NCBI RefSeq assembly: GCF_003946605.1
Contig: NZ_RHOQ01000001.1
Span: 248,001-312,000 of the forward strand
Length of the DNA stretch: 64,000 bases
Direction of reading: 5' to 3'
Origin: Companilactobacillus baiquanensis
Lineage (GTDB): Bacteria; Bacillota; Bacilli; Lactobacillales; Lactobacillaceae
Shown here piece after piece: positions 32,715 to 42,287 of this stretch. The position numbers and the translations under genes were made by a program. The first letter of the stretch is position 1; every line of letters starts with the position of its first letter. Under the pieces are notes generated by a model that ran no database searches, was not told the DNA's origin, and worked only from the letters and a program-made list of their open reading frames with translations.

Positions 32715-34361
32715 ATGCAGCAATGGCAAAAATCCACCGTTTATCAAATTTATCCTAGAAGTTTTCAAGATTCCAATGATGATGGCATTGGCGATATTAA
32801 AGGCATTATTTCACGTTTAGATTATTTACATGATTTAGGGATCGAATTGATTTGGATCACTCCAATGTATGTTTCACCAGGGAATGATAATGGATATGAT
32901 ATTGCCGACTATTATCAAATTGATCCAATCTTTGGCACGATGGATAATTTTGAAAAACTTTTAAAAGAAGCCCATAAACGAGATATTAAGATAATAATGG
33001 ATATGGTCTTAAATCATACTTCAAACGAACATAGTTGGTTCAAAGAAGCTATTAAATCAAAAGACAATCCTTATCACGATTATTATCTTTTCAAAGATCC
33101 AGTCGACGGCCATGAACCTAACAACTGGGTTTCAAAATTTAGCGGCAGTGCTTGGGAATACGTCCCATCGTTAAACCAATATTATTTGCATCTGTATGAT
33201 GTTACCATGCCAGATTTAAATTGGCGTAATCCAGAACTTCGTCAAAAGATATTTGAAATGCTGACTTTCTGGGCTAATAAGGGTATTGATGGTTTTAGAT
33301 TGGACGTTATTAATAACATCTCAAAGACCAAAAATATGCCAGATGATACATTTGAAACGCCGACAGATGATGGTCGAAATTTTTATACAAATGGACCGCA
33401 TGTGCACGAATATATTCATGAGATGTATCGAAAAGTCTTTGGTCCTAATAACTTCGTGACGGTAGGCGAGTTATCATCAACACCGATCAGCGAAGCAGTT
33501 AAGTATACTGATCCCAAACGAGAAGAACTATCAATGGCCTTTACATTTCATCATGTCAAAGTCGACTATACCAATGGTAAAAAGTGGACCTTAGGTCATT
33601 ATAAATTGACTGATTTAAAGAGTATCATCAGTGATTGGCAGATAAAAATGCATAAAAATAATGGTTGGAATGCCTTATTCTGGAATAACCATGATCAGCC
33701 ACGTGCCATTTCAAGATTTCTAGATGATAATAAATATCGTGATGAGTCTGCCAAACTATTGGCGTTGGTGGAATTTGGATTGCAAGGTACACCTTATATT
33801 TATCAAGGTGAAGAAATTGCAATGAAGAATTCTTATTTCACAGATATTAAGCAATATAAGGATCATGAATCGATCAATGCCTATAATGATTTGTTAAAAA
33901 AAGGAACTGATAAGAAAACTGCAATTAAGATATTACAACAAAAATCACGTGAAAATTCACGTATACCAATGCAATGGGATTTAAGTGAAAATTATGGTTT
34001 TACGAAAGGTATGCCTTGGATTAAATCATTCCAAAAAGATAATTACTCTGTAAAGTCAGTAAGAAGTCATTCAAACAATATTTTTAGTTTTTATCAAAAT
34101 TTAATCAAATTACGAAAGACAAATAAAACTCTGATGGAAGGTAGTTATAAATTATTAGATCCTGAAGACAACAGTGTATATTCTTACATTAGACAAAAAG
34201 ATGATAAAAGAATTATGGTAATAGCTAATTTTACTGAAAAAGAACAAAAGAGAACCATTCTCAACGATTGTAAGTTGATTTTAGGAAATTATGGAAATAT
34301 TCGTAAGACAAGTAATATTGTTAAGTTACGTCCTTATGAAGCGTTAATGTTAGAACAATAA
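32715..34361 (+). CDS. GH13 alpha-glucosidase (oligo-1,6-glucosidase / trehalose-6-P hydrolase type)
   Basis: A 548-residue alpha-amylase-family enzyme. WQKSTVYQIYPRSFQDSNDDGIGDIKGI is the canonical start; the four GH13 regions are IIMDMVLNHTS, GFRLDVINNIS (nucleophile Asp), FVTVGELSS (acid/base Glu) and FWNNHDQPR. It hydrolyses alpha-glucosidic bonds of isomaltose-type oligosaccharides or related sugars in the cytoplasm. The start is taken at MQQWQKS with gagga upstream because the 32676 ATG overlaps the promoter. Subfamily is uncertain, since dextran glucosidase, oligo-1,6-glucosidase and sucrose-hydrolysing forms share these motifs. Confidence 0.88.
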   Translation: MQQWQKSTVYQIYPRSFQDSNDDGIGDIKGIISRLDYLHDLGIELIWITPMYVSPGNDNGYDIADYYQIDPIFGTMDNFEKLLKEAHKRDIKIIMDMVLNHTSNEHSWFKEAIKSKDNPYHDYYLFKDPVDGHEPNNWVSKFSGSAWEYVPSLNQYYLHLYDVTMPDLNWRNPELRQKIFEMLTFWANKGIDGFRLDVINNISKTKNMPDDTFETPTDDGRNFYTNGPHVHEYIHEMYRKVFGPNNFVTVGELSSTPISEAVKYTDPKREELSMAFTFHHVKVDYTNGKKWTLGHYKLTDLKSIISDWQIKMHKNNGWNALFWNNHDQPRAISRFLDDNKYRDESAKLLALVEFGLQGTPYIYQGEEIAMKNSYFTDIKQYKDHESINAYNDLLKKGTDKKTAIKILQQKSRENSRIPMQWDLSENYGFTKGMPWIKSFQKDNYSVKSVRSHSNNIFSFYQNLIKLRKTNKTLMEGSYKLLDPEDNSVYSYIRQKDDKRIMVIANFTEKEQKRTILNDCKLILGNYGNIRKTSNIVKLRPYEALMLEQ

Positions 34362-34388
34362 AAAAAGCATCCCTAAGGATGCTTTTTT
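34361..34388. terminator. Bidirectional terminator
   Basis: AAAAAAGCATCC / GGATGCTTTTTT stem with loop CTAA. It lies between the GH13 gene and the convergent amidase. Confidence 0.93.
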
Positions 34389-35679
34389 ACTTGAAGTATT
34401 CTTTTAGTCCATTTGTAACGTCTTGAGCTACTTTTTCTTTATAGCTATCTGATTTAATATTCTTATAATCAGTTGAAGAATTAATATAACCAAGTTCAAT
34501 TAAAACTGAAGGCTGGCTATTGTAGTGAAGTACGTATAGATCTTTTTTCTGTGTTCCACGATTATCTATAGCCAAGTTTTTTAATTGATCATTGATACTA
34601 GTTGCTAATTGACCATCTTTATTCTTTTCGTAGTAATACGTTGTAACACCAGAACCGGCATTTGATTGATCACTGGAATCAAAATGCAAACTGATATATG
34701 CATCTGCTTCAATTTTACTTGAAAGACGAGCTCGATCACCAAGCGATTTAGTATCATCACCAGATCGTGTCAAAACAACACGTGCACCAGTTTTTTCTAG
34801 ATCAGCTTTTATAGCTTTGGCATATTCTAGGGTGAAGTTTTTCTCATAAGTCTTCTTTTGCGATTCAGCACCAACATCACTACCACCGTGGCCGGGATCA
34901 ATTACGATCGTAGCTTCTGAAATGTTTGTTGCTGCTGATTTTACAGCACTTTTAGATCCAGAAATAGTTACTAACCAACTAGCTACATAGCCAACAGAAC
35001 CATCACTGTCACGAACTTTATACCAGTTGCCGGATTTACTTAAGTAGTCAAACTTCTTACCAACGGCAACACTTTTGACTATGCGACCACTATCATTTGG
35101 TTCAATACGTAATTTGGTGTTAGCTTGCGTCACTGTAACAGTTTTAATGTCATCACTTGAGTTATTTGAAGATCCAGAGGTTTCTTGTGTTCCTTGAATA
35201 AATTCTGTTTTTACCCAGGCTGCCGTGCCTTTGTAAAGGATTTGAGACCAATTTTGTTCTTGGTACATAACAGTTACTTTTTGGGATTGCTCAATTGTTC
35301 CAAGAACCTCACTGTTAGAATTATTCTTTTTAAATACGGTTGTATTAGGAACTTTTACAATTCCTACTTTATTAGTCGCTGAACTGACTTCAGTATTATC
35401 AATTAGCCAGCTTGCGACCCAACCAATTTTATCGCCAGAAAGGCGGACTTGATACCATTTATTTTTTTCTGCCAAGATGGCCAGTTTGTCACCTTTTTTT
35501 ACTTGTCCCATATTAGAATAAGATAAGCCCGGACCAACACGTACGTTGACTGAATCAGACTCTACAACAATTGAATTGGCGTTTGCCAAGGCTACAGTTG
35601 ACCAACTAGATAAGGAAATTAAAAAAATAATGGCAACAAATAGCTTATTTTTAATTAAAAAAGTTATTATCTTTTTCAT
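34387..35679 (-). CDS. N-acetylmuramoyl-L-alanine amidase with three SH3b domains
   Basis: A 430-residue secreted cell-wall hydrolase. The signal peptide spans residues 1-33 (cut after VALANA). Three bacterial SH3 domains follow (SVNVRVGPGLSYSNMG at about 43, VPNTTVFKKNNSNSEVLG at about 108, and ANTKLRIEPNDSGRIV at about 190), which bind the wall. The catalytic Amidase_3 domain starts at TIVIDPGHGGSDVGA (zinc His) and has the second zinc His in YISLHFDSSD and the Glu in VLIELGYINSSTDY. It cleaves the bond between MurNAc and the stem peptide during growth or separation. Confidence 0.93.
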   Translation of the reverse strand: MKKIITFLIKNKLFVAIIFLISLSSWSTVALANANSIVVESDSVNVRVGPGLSYSNMGQVKKGDKLAILAEKNKWYQVRLSGDKIGWVASWLIDNTEVSSATNKVGIVKVPNTTVFKKNNSNSEVLGTIEQSQKVTVMYQEQNWSQILYKGTAAWVKTEFIQGTQETSGSSNNSSDDIKTVTVTQANTKLRIEPNDSGRIVKSVAVGKKFDYLSKSGNWYKVRDSDGSVGYVASWLVTISGSKSAVKSAATNISEATIVIDPGHGGSDVGAESQKKTYEKNFTLEYAKAIKADLEKTGARVVLTRSGDDTKSLGDRARLSSKIEADAYISLHFDSSDQSNAGSGVTTYYYEKNKDGQLATSINDQLKNLAIDNRGTQKKDLYVLHYNSQPSVLIELGYINSSTDYKNIKSDSYKEKVAQDVTNGLKEYFK

Positions 35680-35888
35680 TTAAAGGATTCCTTTGTTGTC
35701 GCTATAATAGGTATATATATGTATATCTTACTGAAAAAAGTCAAAACTTAAAAGATAGAAAGTAAAAAAATCACAGAAAATTGACAAATTTATTTAAAAA
35801 ATATTCATTAAAGTGAATTATAGTTAAAAATATTTAAAAAAACAGTCTTCATAACCACTTAATTATAGTGTATTGTAGCAAAATCGGC

Positions 35889-35917
35889 TTGACAATTAAC
35901 TTCATTTTGATTAGTTT
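35889..35917 (+). promoter_or_regulatory. Promoter of the hisS leader
   Basis: TTGACA at 35889-35894 with TAGTTT 17 bp downstream. The -35 is perfect and the -10 poor. Confidence 0.45.
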
Positions 35918-36095
35918 ATATTTATATTCTTAATCAGATCAAAAATTACTGTACAGAGAACCTGCAGGCTGAGAACAGGTGAGTAATCAGATTGTGACGT
36001 TTTATAAACGTTTGACAGGCGTTAACTGTAGAAAAAATACTAGGTGGTACCGTGCAAGAGCACCCTTGTCAAAAGACAGGAGTGCTTTTTTTATG
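35918..36095 (+). promoter_or_regulatory. T-box leader of hisS-aspS
   Basis: The T-box core TAGGTGGTACCGTGC lies at 36041-36055, followed by the terminator hairpin 36060-36092. Upstream, ATTACT (35945) pairs with AGTAAT, enclosing a CCTG...CAGG hairpin, and AATC pairs with GATT just outside. A GAC triplet at 35996-35998 sits immediately 3' of this stem, the expected specifier position. That would make the leader sense tRNA-Asp although hisS is the first gene. Binding of uncharged tRNA would favour the antiterminator. The specifier call is an inference from folding by eye. Confidence 0.8.
36058..36092 (+). terminator. Regulated terminator of the hisS T-box
   Basis: GCACCCTTGTC / GACAGGAGTGC hairpin with loop AAAA and seven T. 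It competes with the antiterminator that uses the T-box sequence. Confidence 0.85.
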
Positions 36096-36121
36096 CGGTG
36101 ATCCTTAAAAAGGAGAGTTTT

Positions 36122-37393
36122 ATGCGTTACCAAAAGCCAAAAGGTACGATGGATATCTTACCTAACGAATCAGTTAAGTGGCAGTATGTAGAGTCAGTTG
36201 CTGAAAAAATTTTTAGTCGCTATCGTTTTTCAGAAATAAGAACCCCAATTTTTGAATCATATGAGGTATTTGAACGTTCATCTGGTGATACATCTGATAT
36301 CGTTTCAAAAGAAATGTATGATTTCAAAGATAAAGGTGATCGTCATTTAGCACTTAGACCTGAAGGAACAGCTGGTGTTGTTAGAGCTTATGTTGAAAAT
36401 AAGCTTTATGGACCAGAACATATTAAACCTTATAAAGTTTGGTATAAGGGACCAATGTTTAGATATGAACGTCCACAATCAGGACGTCAAAGACAATTCC
36501 ATCAAATTGGGGTTGAAGCATTTGGATCAGATTCACCTGAATTAGATGTTGAAGTAATTACAATGGGTCTTAACTTTTTAACTGAATTAGGAGTTAAAAA
36601 CCTTAAAGTAGCAATCAATACATTAGGTGATCCTGAATCACGTGCAAATTATCATCAAGCTTTAGTCGATTACTTCACGCCATTTAAAGATCAACTTAGT
36701 GATGATTCTAAAATTAGATTGGAAAAAAATCCCTTGAGAATTTTAGATAGCAAAGATTCCAATGATAAAAAGATCGTTGCCAATGCACCATCTATCTTGG
36801 ATTATTTAAATGAAGCTTCAAGTGAACGTTTTGAATATTTGAAGAAACTATTAGATGATTTAGATATAAATTATGAAGTTGATTCAACAATGGTTCGTGG
36901 CTTGGATTATTACAACCATACGATTTTTGAATTCATGGTCACTGATCCAGCCTTTGATAACAAAGAAATTACCGTTCTGGCTGGTGGTCGTTACAATGGT
37001 CTTGTTGAAGAATTAGGCGGACCACAAACACCGGGAATTGGTTTTGGACTTGGTGTTGAACGATTGATGTTACTACTAAAAGATGAAGATTTGGTTATTA
37101 ATAATGATCTAGATGTTTATCTTGTTACTATTGGTCAAAAAGCTGAACAAGCTTCGGTAAAGATTTTGTCCAAAATCAGAAAAGCTGGATTTACAGCTGA
37201 TAAAGATTATCTACAAAGAAAAATCAAAGCTCAATTTAAGACTGCCGATCACTTACAAGCTAAATACACTGTTACTATCGGTGACGATGAAATTGAAAAT
37301 AATACAGCTAATGTAAAAAATATGTCAACAGGTGATCAAGTTAGTGTTGCTTTAGATAATTTAGCTGAAGAATTAAAGAAAATCGAGGGATAA
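36122..37393 (+). CDS. hisS: Histidyl-tRNA synthetase
   Basis: A 423-residue class II synthetase. The N-terminus [17 protein letters not shown] is typical, motif 2 is [20 protein letters not shown], the histidine-binding segments are [15 protein letters not shown] and the [10 protein letters not shown] loop, motif 3 is [15 protein letters not shown], and a C-terminal anticodon-binding domain follows. aaaggagag places the ATG at 36122; an in-frame start inside the T-box terminator is not credible. aspS follows after two bases, and both are controlled by the T-box. Confidence 0.95.
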   Translation: MRYQKPKGTMDILPNESVKWQYVESVAEKIFSRYRFSEIRTPIFESYEVFERSSGDTSDIVSKEMYDFKDKGDRHLALRPEGTAGVVRAYVENKLYGPEHIKPYKVWYKGPMFRYERPQSGRQRQFHQIGVEAFGSDSPELDVEVITMGLNFLTELGVKNLKVAINTLGDPESRANYHQALVDYFTPFKDQLSDDSKIRLEKNPLRILDSKDSNDKKIVANAPSILDYLNEASSERFEYLKKLLDDLDINYEVDSTMVRGLDYYNHTIFEFMVTDPAFDNKEITVLAGGRYNGLVEELGGPQTPGIGFGLGVERLMLLLKDEDLVINNDLDVYLVTIGQKAEQASVKILSKIRKAGFTADKDYLQRKIKAQFKTADHLQAKYTVTIGDDEIENNTANVKNMSTGDQVSVALDNLAEELKKIEG

Positions 37394-37395
37394 TA

Positions 37396-39165
37396 ATGGA
37401 AAAGAGAACAGACTACTGCGGCAGCATAACTGAAAAATATGTTGGTCAACGAGTATCTCTAGACGGCTGGGTTCAAAAACGCCGTGATCTTGGTGGGTTG
37501 ATTTTTATCGATCTCCGTGACTATAAGGGAATCGTTCAATTAGTTTTTAATACAGATCATAAAGAAGCACTAGAAATTGCTGAATCATTGCGTTCAGAAT
37601 ATGTTATAAACATTTTAGGTACTGTAAGATTACGTGATGAAAGTGCTATTAATGACAAAATGACAACTGGTAAAGTTGAAGTTGTTGTTGATACAGTAGA
37701 ACTTTTAAATAAATCAGTTACACCTCCATTTGAGATCACTGACAATGTTGATGCTTCTGAAGAAACAAAATTGAAGTATCGTTATTTGGATCTTCGCAGA
37801 CCAGAAATGCAAAAGGCCATTAGAACAAGAGCTCAAATAAAACATTCAGTTCATGAATATTTACATGATAATGGTTTCATTGATATTGAAACTCCTAATT
37901 TAACACCATCAACACCGGAAGGTGCTCGTGATTACTTAGTACCATCTCGTGTTTATCCAGGACATTTCTACGCCTTACCACAATCACCACAACTATTTAA
38001 ACAATTATTGATGGTGGGTGGTTTTGATCGTTACTATCAACTAGCTCACTGTTTCCGTGATGAGGATCTTCGTGGAGATCGTCAACCAGAATTTACTCAA
38101 ATCGATCTTGAAATGAGTTTTATGTCTGCTGAAGAAATCCAAGAAGTTACTGAAGGATTGATTGCCCGTGTCATGAAAGACGAAAAGGGTATTGATGTTA
38201 AATTGCCATTCCCAAGAATTGATTGGGATGACGCTATGGCAAGATATGGTTCAGATAAACCAGATATTCGTTTTGGTATGGAATTACAAGACTTAAATGA
38301 TATTTTTGCTGAAAGTGAATTTAAAGTATTTAAAGGAACAATCGATAATGGTGGTCACGTTAAGGCTATCGTTGTTAAAAATAATGCTGACAAATATTCA
38401 AGAAAAAATATTGAAGCATATCAAGAATACATTAAACGTTTTGGAGCTAAGGGACTTGCTTGGCTTAAATTTAACGATGACAAGATCACTGGTCCAGTTG
38501 CTAAATTTATTACTGCTCAAGAAAGTGCTTTAGTTGAGCGTTTAGGACTTGAAAACAATGATTTAGTATTATTCGTTGCTGACAAGAAAAAAGTTGTTGC
38601 CGATGCATTAGGTTACTTACGTGTTGCGATCGCTAAAGAATTAAAACTGTATGATCCTAATGAATTTGCCTTCACATGGGTAGTTAACTGGCCATTATTT
38701 GAGTATGACGAAGGTATTCAAAGATGGACAGCGGCTCATCATCCCTTTACAATGCCAAATGAAGAAGACATTCATTACTTAGATGAGGATCCACATAAAG
38801 CTTATGCTCAAAGTTATGATATCGTTCTAAACGGCTACGAATTGGGTGGTGGCTCGATCCGTATTCATAATGCTGAAATTCAAGAAAAGATGCTAAAGGC
38901 CCTTGAATTCACTAAAGAAAAAGCCTACGCACAATTTGGATTCCTATTGGATGCTTTGCAATATGGATGCCCACCACACGGTGGTTTAGCAATAGGTCTA
39001 GATAGATTTGCAATGCTTCTATCAGGCAAAGATAATATTCGTGATGTTATTGCATTCCCTAAGAACTCAAATGCCACAGAACCAATGACACATGCACCAA
39101 GAGAAGTTGATCCTAATCAGTTAGTTGACCTAGGAATCGAAGTTTCAAAGACAAGCGACAAGTAA
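37396..39165 (+). CDS. aspS: Aspartyl-tRNA synthetase
   Basis: A 589-residue class II synthetase of the bacterial type. The N-terminal OB-fold has [22 protein letters not shown], motif 1 is the [13 protein letters not shown] region, motif 2 is [23 protein letters not shown], the bacterial GAD insertion lies at about 290-420, and motif 3 is [15 protein letters not shown]. The second gene of the T-box operon, it is closed by a terminator. Confidence 0.96.
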   Translation: MEKRTDYCGSITEKYVGQRVSLDGWVQKRRDLGGLIFIDLRDYKGIVQLVFNTDHKEALEIAESLRSEYVINILGTVRLRDESAINDKMTTGKVEVVVDTVELLNKSVTPPFEITDNVDASEETKLKYRYLDLRRPEMQKAIRTRAQIKHSVHEYLHDNGFIDIETPNLTPSTPEGARDYLVPSRVYPGHFYALPQSPQLFKQLLMVGGFDRYYQLAHCFRDEDLRGDRQPEFTQIDLEMSFMSAEEIQEVTEGLIARVMKDEKGIDVKLPFPRIDWDDAMARYGSDKPDIRFGMELQDLNDIFAESEFKVFKGTIDNGGHVKAIVVKNNADKYSRKNIEAYQEYIKRFGAKGLAWLKFNDDKITGPVAKFITAQESALVERLGLENNDLVLFVADKKKVVADALGYLRVAIAKELKLYDPNEFAFTWVVNWPLFEYDEGIQRWTAAHHPFTMPNEEDIHYLDEDPHKAYAQSYDIVLNGYELGGGSIRIHNAEIQEKMLKALEFTKEKAYAQFGFLLDALQYGCPPHGGLAIGLDRFAMLLSGKDNIRDVIAFPKNSNATEPMTHAPREVDPNQLVDLGIEVSKTSDK

Positions 39166-39180
39166 AATTAATCAAAAATT

Positions 39181-39222
39181 AAAGATGAAAGTGTGATGTA
39201 AATCATATTTTCGTCTTTTTTT
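39181..39222 (+). terminator. Terminator after aspS
   Basis: AAAGATGAAAGTGTGAT / ATCATATTTTCGTCTTT stem with G-U pairs, loop GTAA, then a T run. Confidence 0.87.
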
Positions 39223-39307
39223 AATTGCTTTTTAATTAATATGAGCAAAATTATAGAAATACCAATATACTTGGTTATACTAAATAGTACAGTTAGGAGT
39301 GAGAGAG

Positions 39308-39748
39308 TTGACCAAAGAATATAAAAAAGATCTAGAGGGTTTAAGTGATCTTCAATATAATGTCACACAAAAAGCCGCCACTGAACGGCCTTTTAGTGGG
39401 AAATATGATGATTTTTACCAAAAGGGAATTTATGTTGATATTGCTAGTGGCGAACCATTATTTTCATCTGCTAAAAAATTCGATGCTGGATGCGGGTGGC
39501 CTTCATTTAGTCAACCAATTGCGAAGTTAACTGAAAATAAAGATAATTCATTGTTAGTCCAAAGAACTGAGGTTAGAAGTGAAATAGCTAATTCCCATTT
39601 AGGACACGTATTTGACGACGGTCCAAAAGAATTAGGCGGTTTGAGATACTGCATTAATTCCGCTTCTTTAAAATTTATCCCATATGAAAATATGGATAAA
39701 GATGGATATGGTGAATTTAAAAAATTTGTTGATGAGGGTGACAAATAA
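39308..39748 (+). CDS. msrB: Peptide-methionine (R)-S-oxide reductase
   Basis: A 146-residue MsrB that reduces methionine-R-sulfoxide in proteins. [37 protein letters not shown] (here [13 protein letters not shown]) and the catalytic cysteine in [14 protein letters not shown] are all present. The two CxxC zinc pairs found in many MsrBs are absent (the usual first pair reads IASG), the zinc-free form common in lactobacilli. Start: TTG at 39308 with aggag eight bases upstream; the GTG three codons earlier has no space for a site. It overlaps msrA by one base. Confidence 0.93.
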   Translation: MTKEYKKDLEGLSDLQYNVTQKAATERPFSGKYDDFYQKGIYVDIASGEPLFSSAKKFDAGCGWPSFSQPIAKLTENKDNSLLVQRTEVRSEIANSHLGHVFDDGPKELGGLRYCINSASLKFIPYENMDKDGYGEFKKFVDEGDK

Positions 39749-40266
39749 TGAAAAAAGAAACAGCTATTTTTGCTGGTGGATGCTTTTGGTGTATGGTAAA
39801 GCCATTTGATACTCAACCAGGAATTATTTCAGTAATATCAGGTTATACAGGCGGACATGTTCCCAATCCAACCTATGAGCAAGTATGTACAGGTACAACA
39901 GGGCATACTGAAGCCGTTAAAATTACTTATGATGCAGATGTTTTCTCATATAAGCAATTAGTAGAGATATATTGGCAAGTTGCCGATCCAACAGATGCTA
40001 CTGGACAATTTCAAGATCGTGGCGATAGTTATCGACCAGTGATCTATTATGCAAATGAAGAACAAAAAGAAATTGCTGAATCAGAAAAGAAAGCACTAGC
40101 AGAATCTGGTCAATTTGACGAACCGATCGTTACTCAAATCCTTCCCGCAAAAGAATTTTATGTTGCAGAAGATTACCATCAAGATTTTTATAAAAAGAAT
40201 CCTGAACGCTTTGAAATGGAAGAAAGAGGCGGAAGAGGAGAATTTATCGAAAAACACAGCAAATAA
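39748..40266 (+). CDS. msrA: Peptide-methionine (S)-S-oxide reductase
   Basis: A 172-residue MsrA acting on methionine-S-sulfoxide. The catalytic motif is [13 protein letters not shown], followed by [56 protein letters not shown] and a C-terminal [13 protein letters not shown]. There is no resolving cysteine at the C-terminus. It is translationally coupled to msrB (TAATGA), so both stereoisomers are repaired from one transcript. Confidence 0.95.
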   Translation: MKKETAIFAGGCFWCMVKPFDTQPGIISVISGYTGGHVPNPTYEQVCTGTTGHTEAVKITYDADVFSYKQLVEIYWQVADPTDATGQFQDRGDSYRPVIYYANEEQKEIAESEKKALAESGQFDEPIVTQILPAKEFYVAEDYHQDFYKKNPERFEMEERGGRGEFIEKHSK

Positions 40267-40289
40267 GCTGAAAAATACTGTATCTGTGC

Positions 40290-40334
40290 TAAGATTACAT
40301 TGGTGAAAATGAATTTATTATAGGAGTAATCTTA
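40290..40334 (+). promoter_or_regulatory. Inverted repeat enclosing the yitT ribosome site
   Basis: TAAGATTAC (40290-40298) and GTAATCTTA (40326-40334) are perfect 9-bp arms 27 bases apart. The right arm overlaps the aggag ribosome site of the YitT gene, so folding could hide it. Confidence 0.4.
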
Positions 40335-40336
40335 AT

Positions 40337-41215
40337 ATGGATGAAATAGATAAGTTAATTGAGAGGCATCAAAACTTATCAAAACTTTCAGTAGCTTTCT
40401 TATATTCAATCACAGTTTCAATTGCTGTTAATATGTTTTGGACCCCCGGAGGAATATACGGTTCAGGTGTTACCGGTGCAGCCCAGTTAGTTTCAACAGT
40501 AACTGAGCGCTGGTTTCCATTCCATATATCAACTGCCATAATGTACTTTGCTTTAAATGCTCCATTATTTGTTTTGTCTTGGCGCAAAATTGACCACAAA
40601 TTCACCCTTTTTACCGTGGTTGCAGTCGCTTTAGCCAGTACAATGATGCATTTATTGCCTAGTACAAAAATCACGGCTGACCCGTTGATCTGTGCCATCT
40701 TTGGTGGTGTAGTAAATGGATTTGGTACAGGGATGTCATTGAGAAACGGTATTTCGACCGGTGGTATCGATATTTTAGGAATCATTTTAAGGAAAAAAAC
40801 CGGAAAGAGTGTAGGAACGATAAATATTATCTTTAATGTCTTTATTATTTCCTGTGCTGGTTTAATATTCGGTTGGGTTCATGCTTTATATAGTGCTGTA
40901 AGCATTTTTATAAATGGTCAAGTAATTGACATGGTTTATAATAAGGATCAAAAATTACAAGTTATGATCGTAACATCAAAACCTAAAAATGTAATTACCC
41001 AGATCCAAAGTGAAATGCGTCGTGGGATCACGATCGTTCATGATGCTGAAGGTGCTTACAAGCATGAAGAAAAAACCATTCTTTTTACGATTATCTCTAG
41101 ATCAGAATTGCATGATTTAGAAACTGCTATGGAAGCATCTGATCAACATGCGTTTGTCAGTGTTACCGATACAGTTAAGATAATGGGAAGGTTCTATCAA
41201 AAGCATATTTACTAA
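40337..41215 (+). CDS. YitT family membrane protein (DUF161/DUF2179)
   Basis: A 292-residue protein with five or six transmembrane helices in the first 200 residues. YitT motifs are GGIYGSGVTGAAQL, GVVNGFGTGMSLRNGISTGGIDILGIIL and a helix 5 loop with GKSVGTIN. The cytoplasmic DUF2179 domain follows (residues 205-285; ITQIQSEMRRGITIVHDAEGAYKHEEKTILFTIISRSE). The family is widespread in Firmicutes, and its transport substrate is not established. aggag precedes the ATG and is part of an inverted repeat. Confidence 0.9.
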   Translation: MDEIDKLIERHQNLSKLSVAFLYSITVSIAVNMFWTPGGIYGSGVTGAAQLVSTVTERWFPFHISTAIMYFALNAPLFVLSWRKIDHKFTLFTVVAVALASTMMHLLPSTKITADPLICAIFGGVVNGFGTGMSLRNGISTGGIDILGIILRKKTGKSVGTINIIFNVFIISCAGLIFGWVHALYSAVSIFINGQVIDMVYNKDQKLQVMIVTSKPKNVITQIQSEMRRGITIVHDAEGAYKHEEKTILFTIISRSELHDLETAMEASDQHAFVSVTDTVKIMGRFYQKHIY

Positions 41216-41254
41216 ATAGTGTTACAAAATGCGTTAAATTTTTTAGAATCAAAA

Positions 41255-41298
41255 AATCAAGCCAGTGATCCGATTTTGGGTTACTGGCTTGATTTGGT
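41255..41298 (+). terminator. Terminator after yitT
   Basis: AATCAAGCCAGT / ACTGGCTTGATT, a 12-bp perfect stem extended by G-C pairs. Its T tract is poor. The arm AAGCCAGTGATC is shared with the terminator at 29279. Confidence 0.7.
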
Positions 41299-41375
41299 TC
41301 AAGAGAAAAAATAATGGTTTTGTCATCGACTTTTTTGTTTTAAAATTATAATATCATTTCAAAAGGAGCGTAATT

Positions 41376-42275
41376 ATGATAATTGGTTCGCATGTTGCAA
41401 TGAAAGCACCAAAAATGTTGGCAGGATCAGCGATAGAAGCACATAGCTATGATGCCAACGCGATGATGATCTTTACTGGAGCACCACAAAATACTCGTCG
41501 AAAAGATATTTCTGAGATGAATATTGAAGAAGGACAGCGCCTATTAAAGCTATATGTGATAGATCACATAATTGGTCATGCGCCATATATAGTTAATCTA
41601 GGTAATACTGTAAAACCTGAAAATTTACCCTTTGGAATTTCGTTTATGCATGATGAAATAAAGAGAGCTGATGCTTTAGGTATTGAAGCTCTTAGTTTTC
41701 ATCCGGGAGCACATTTAAAACAAGGCCCAGAAGTGGCTTTAAAACAAATTGCTGAAGCACTAGATGAAGCAATAGATAATGAACAAAAAGTAAGCATAGC
41801 TTTAGAAACAATGGCTGGTAAGGGAACAGAGGTCGGAATAACTTTTGAACAGTTAGCGATGATCTTTGATCACTGTCAGCACAATGATAAATTATCGGTA
41901 ACGATGGATACTTGTCATATGAGTGACGCTGGATATAATGTTAAAGATGATTTTGATGGAGTTCTAAACGAATTTGATCATATACTTGGAATCGATAAAA
42001 TTTCTGTGGTTCATTTGAACGATTCTAAAAACGAACAAGGATCACATAAAGATCGTCATGATAATATTGGCTTTGGAACGATTGGCTTTGATGCTTTAAA
42101 TTATGTTGCTCATCATCCACAATTGGAACAAGTTCCTAAAATTATGGAAACTCCATATGTAAAGAAAAATGAAGATGATAAAAAAGGCGTGGCTCCATAT
42201 AAATTAGAAATTGAAATGTTGCGCAATCAAAAGTTTGATCCAGATATGAGAGAAAAATTAAAAAAGCTAGCCTAG
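41376..42275 (+). CDS. nfo: Endonuclease IV (AP endonuclease)
   Basis: A 299-residue TIM-barrel enzyme that cuts DNA at abasic sites in base-excision repair. Zinc-binding signature segments are [13 protein letters not shown] (usual FHPG), [54 protein letters not shown] and a final IMETPYVKK. The start has aaaggagcg. The coding sequence ends inside the palindrome it shares with the next, convergent gene. Confidence 0.95.
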   Translation: MIIGSHVAMKAPKMLAGSAIEAHSYDANAMMIFTGAPQNTRRKDISEMNIEEGQRLLKLYVIDHIIGHAPYIVNLGNTVKPENLPFGISFMHDEIKRADALGIEALSFHPGAHLKQGPEVALKQIAEALDEAIDNEQKVSIALETMAGKGTEVGITFEQLAMIFDHCQHNDKLSVTMDTCHMSDAGYNVKDDFDGVLNEFDHILGIDKISVVHLNDSKNEQGSHKDRHDNIGFGTIGFDALNYVAHHPQLEQVPKIMETPYVKKNEDDKKGVAPYKLEIEMLRNQKFDPDMREKLKKLA

Positions 42276-42287
42276 GCTAGCTTTTTG
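42261..42287. terminator. Shared palindromic terminator holding both stop codons
   Basis: AAAAAGCTAGCC-ta-GGCTAGCTTTTT, a nearly perfect palindrome. The stop of nfo (42273-42275) and that of the convergent gene (42277-42279) are both within it. Confidence 0.85.

Noticed and set aside
39511..39816. Minus-strand frame of 101 codons over msrB/msrA
   Set aside because: Both methionine sulfoxide reductases are certain on the + strand; this frame has no site and no sensible protein pattern.
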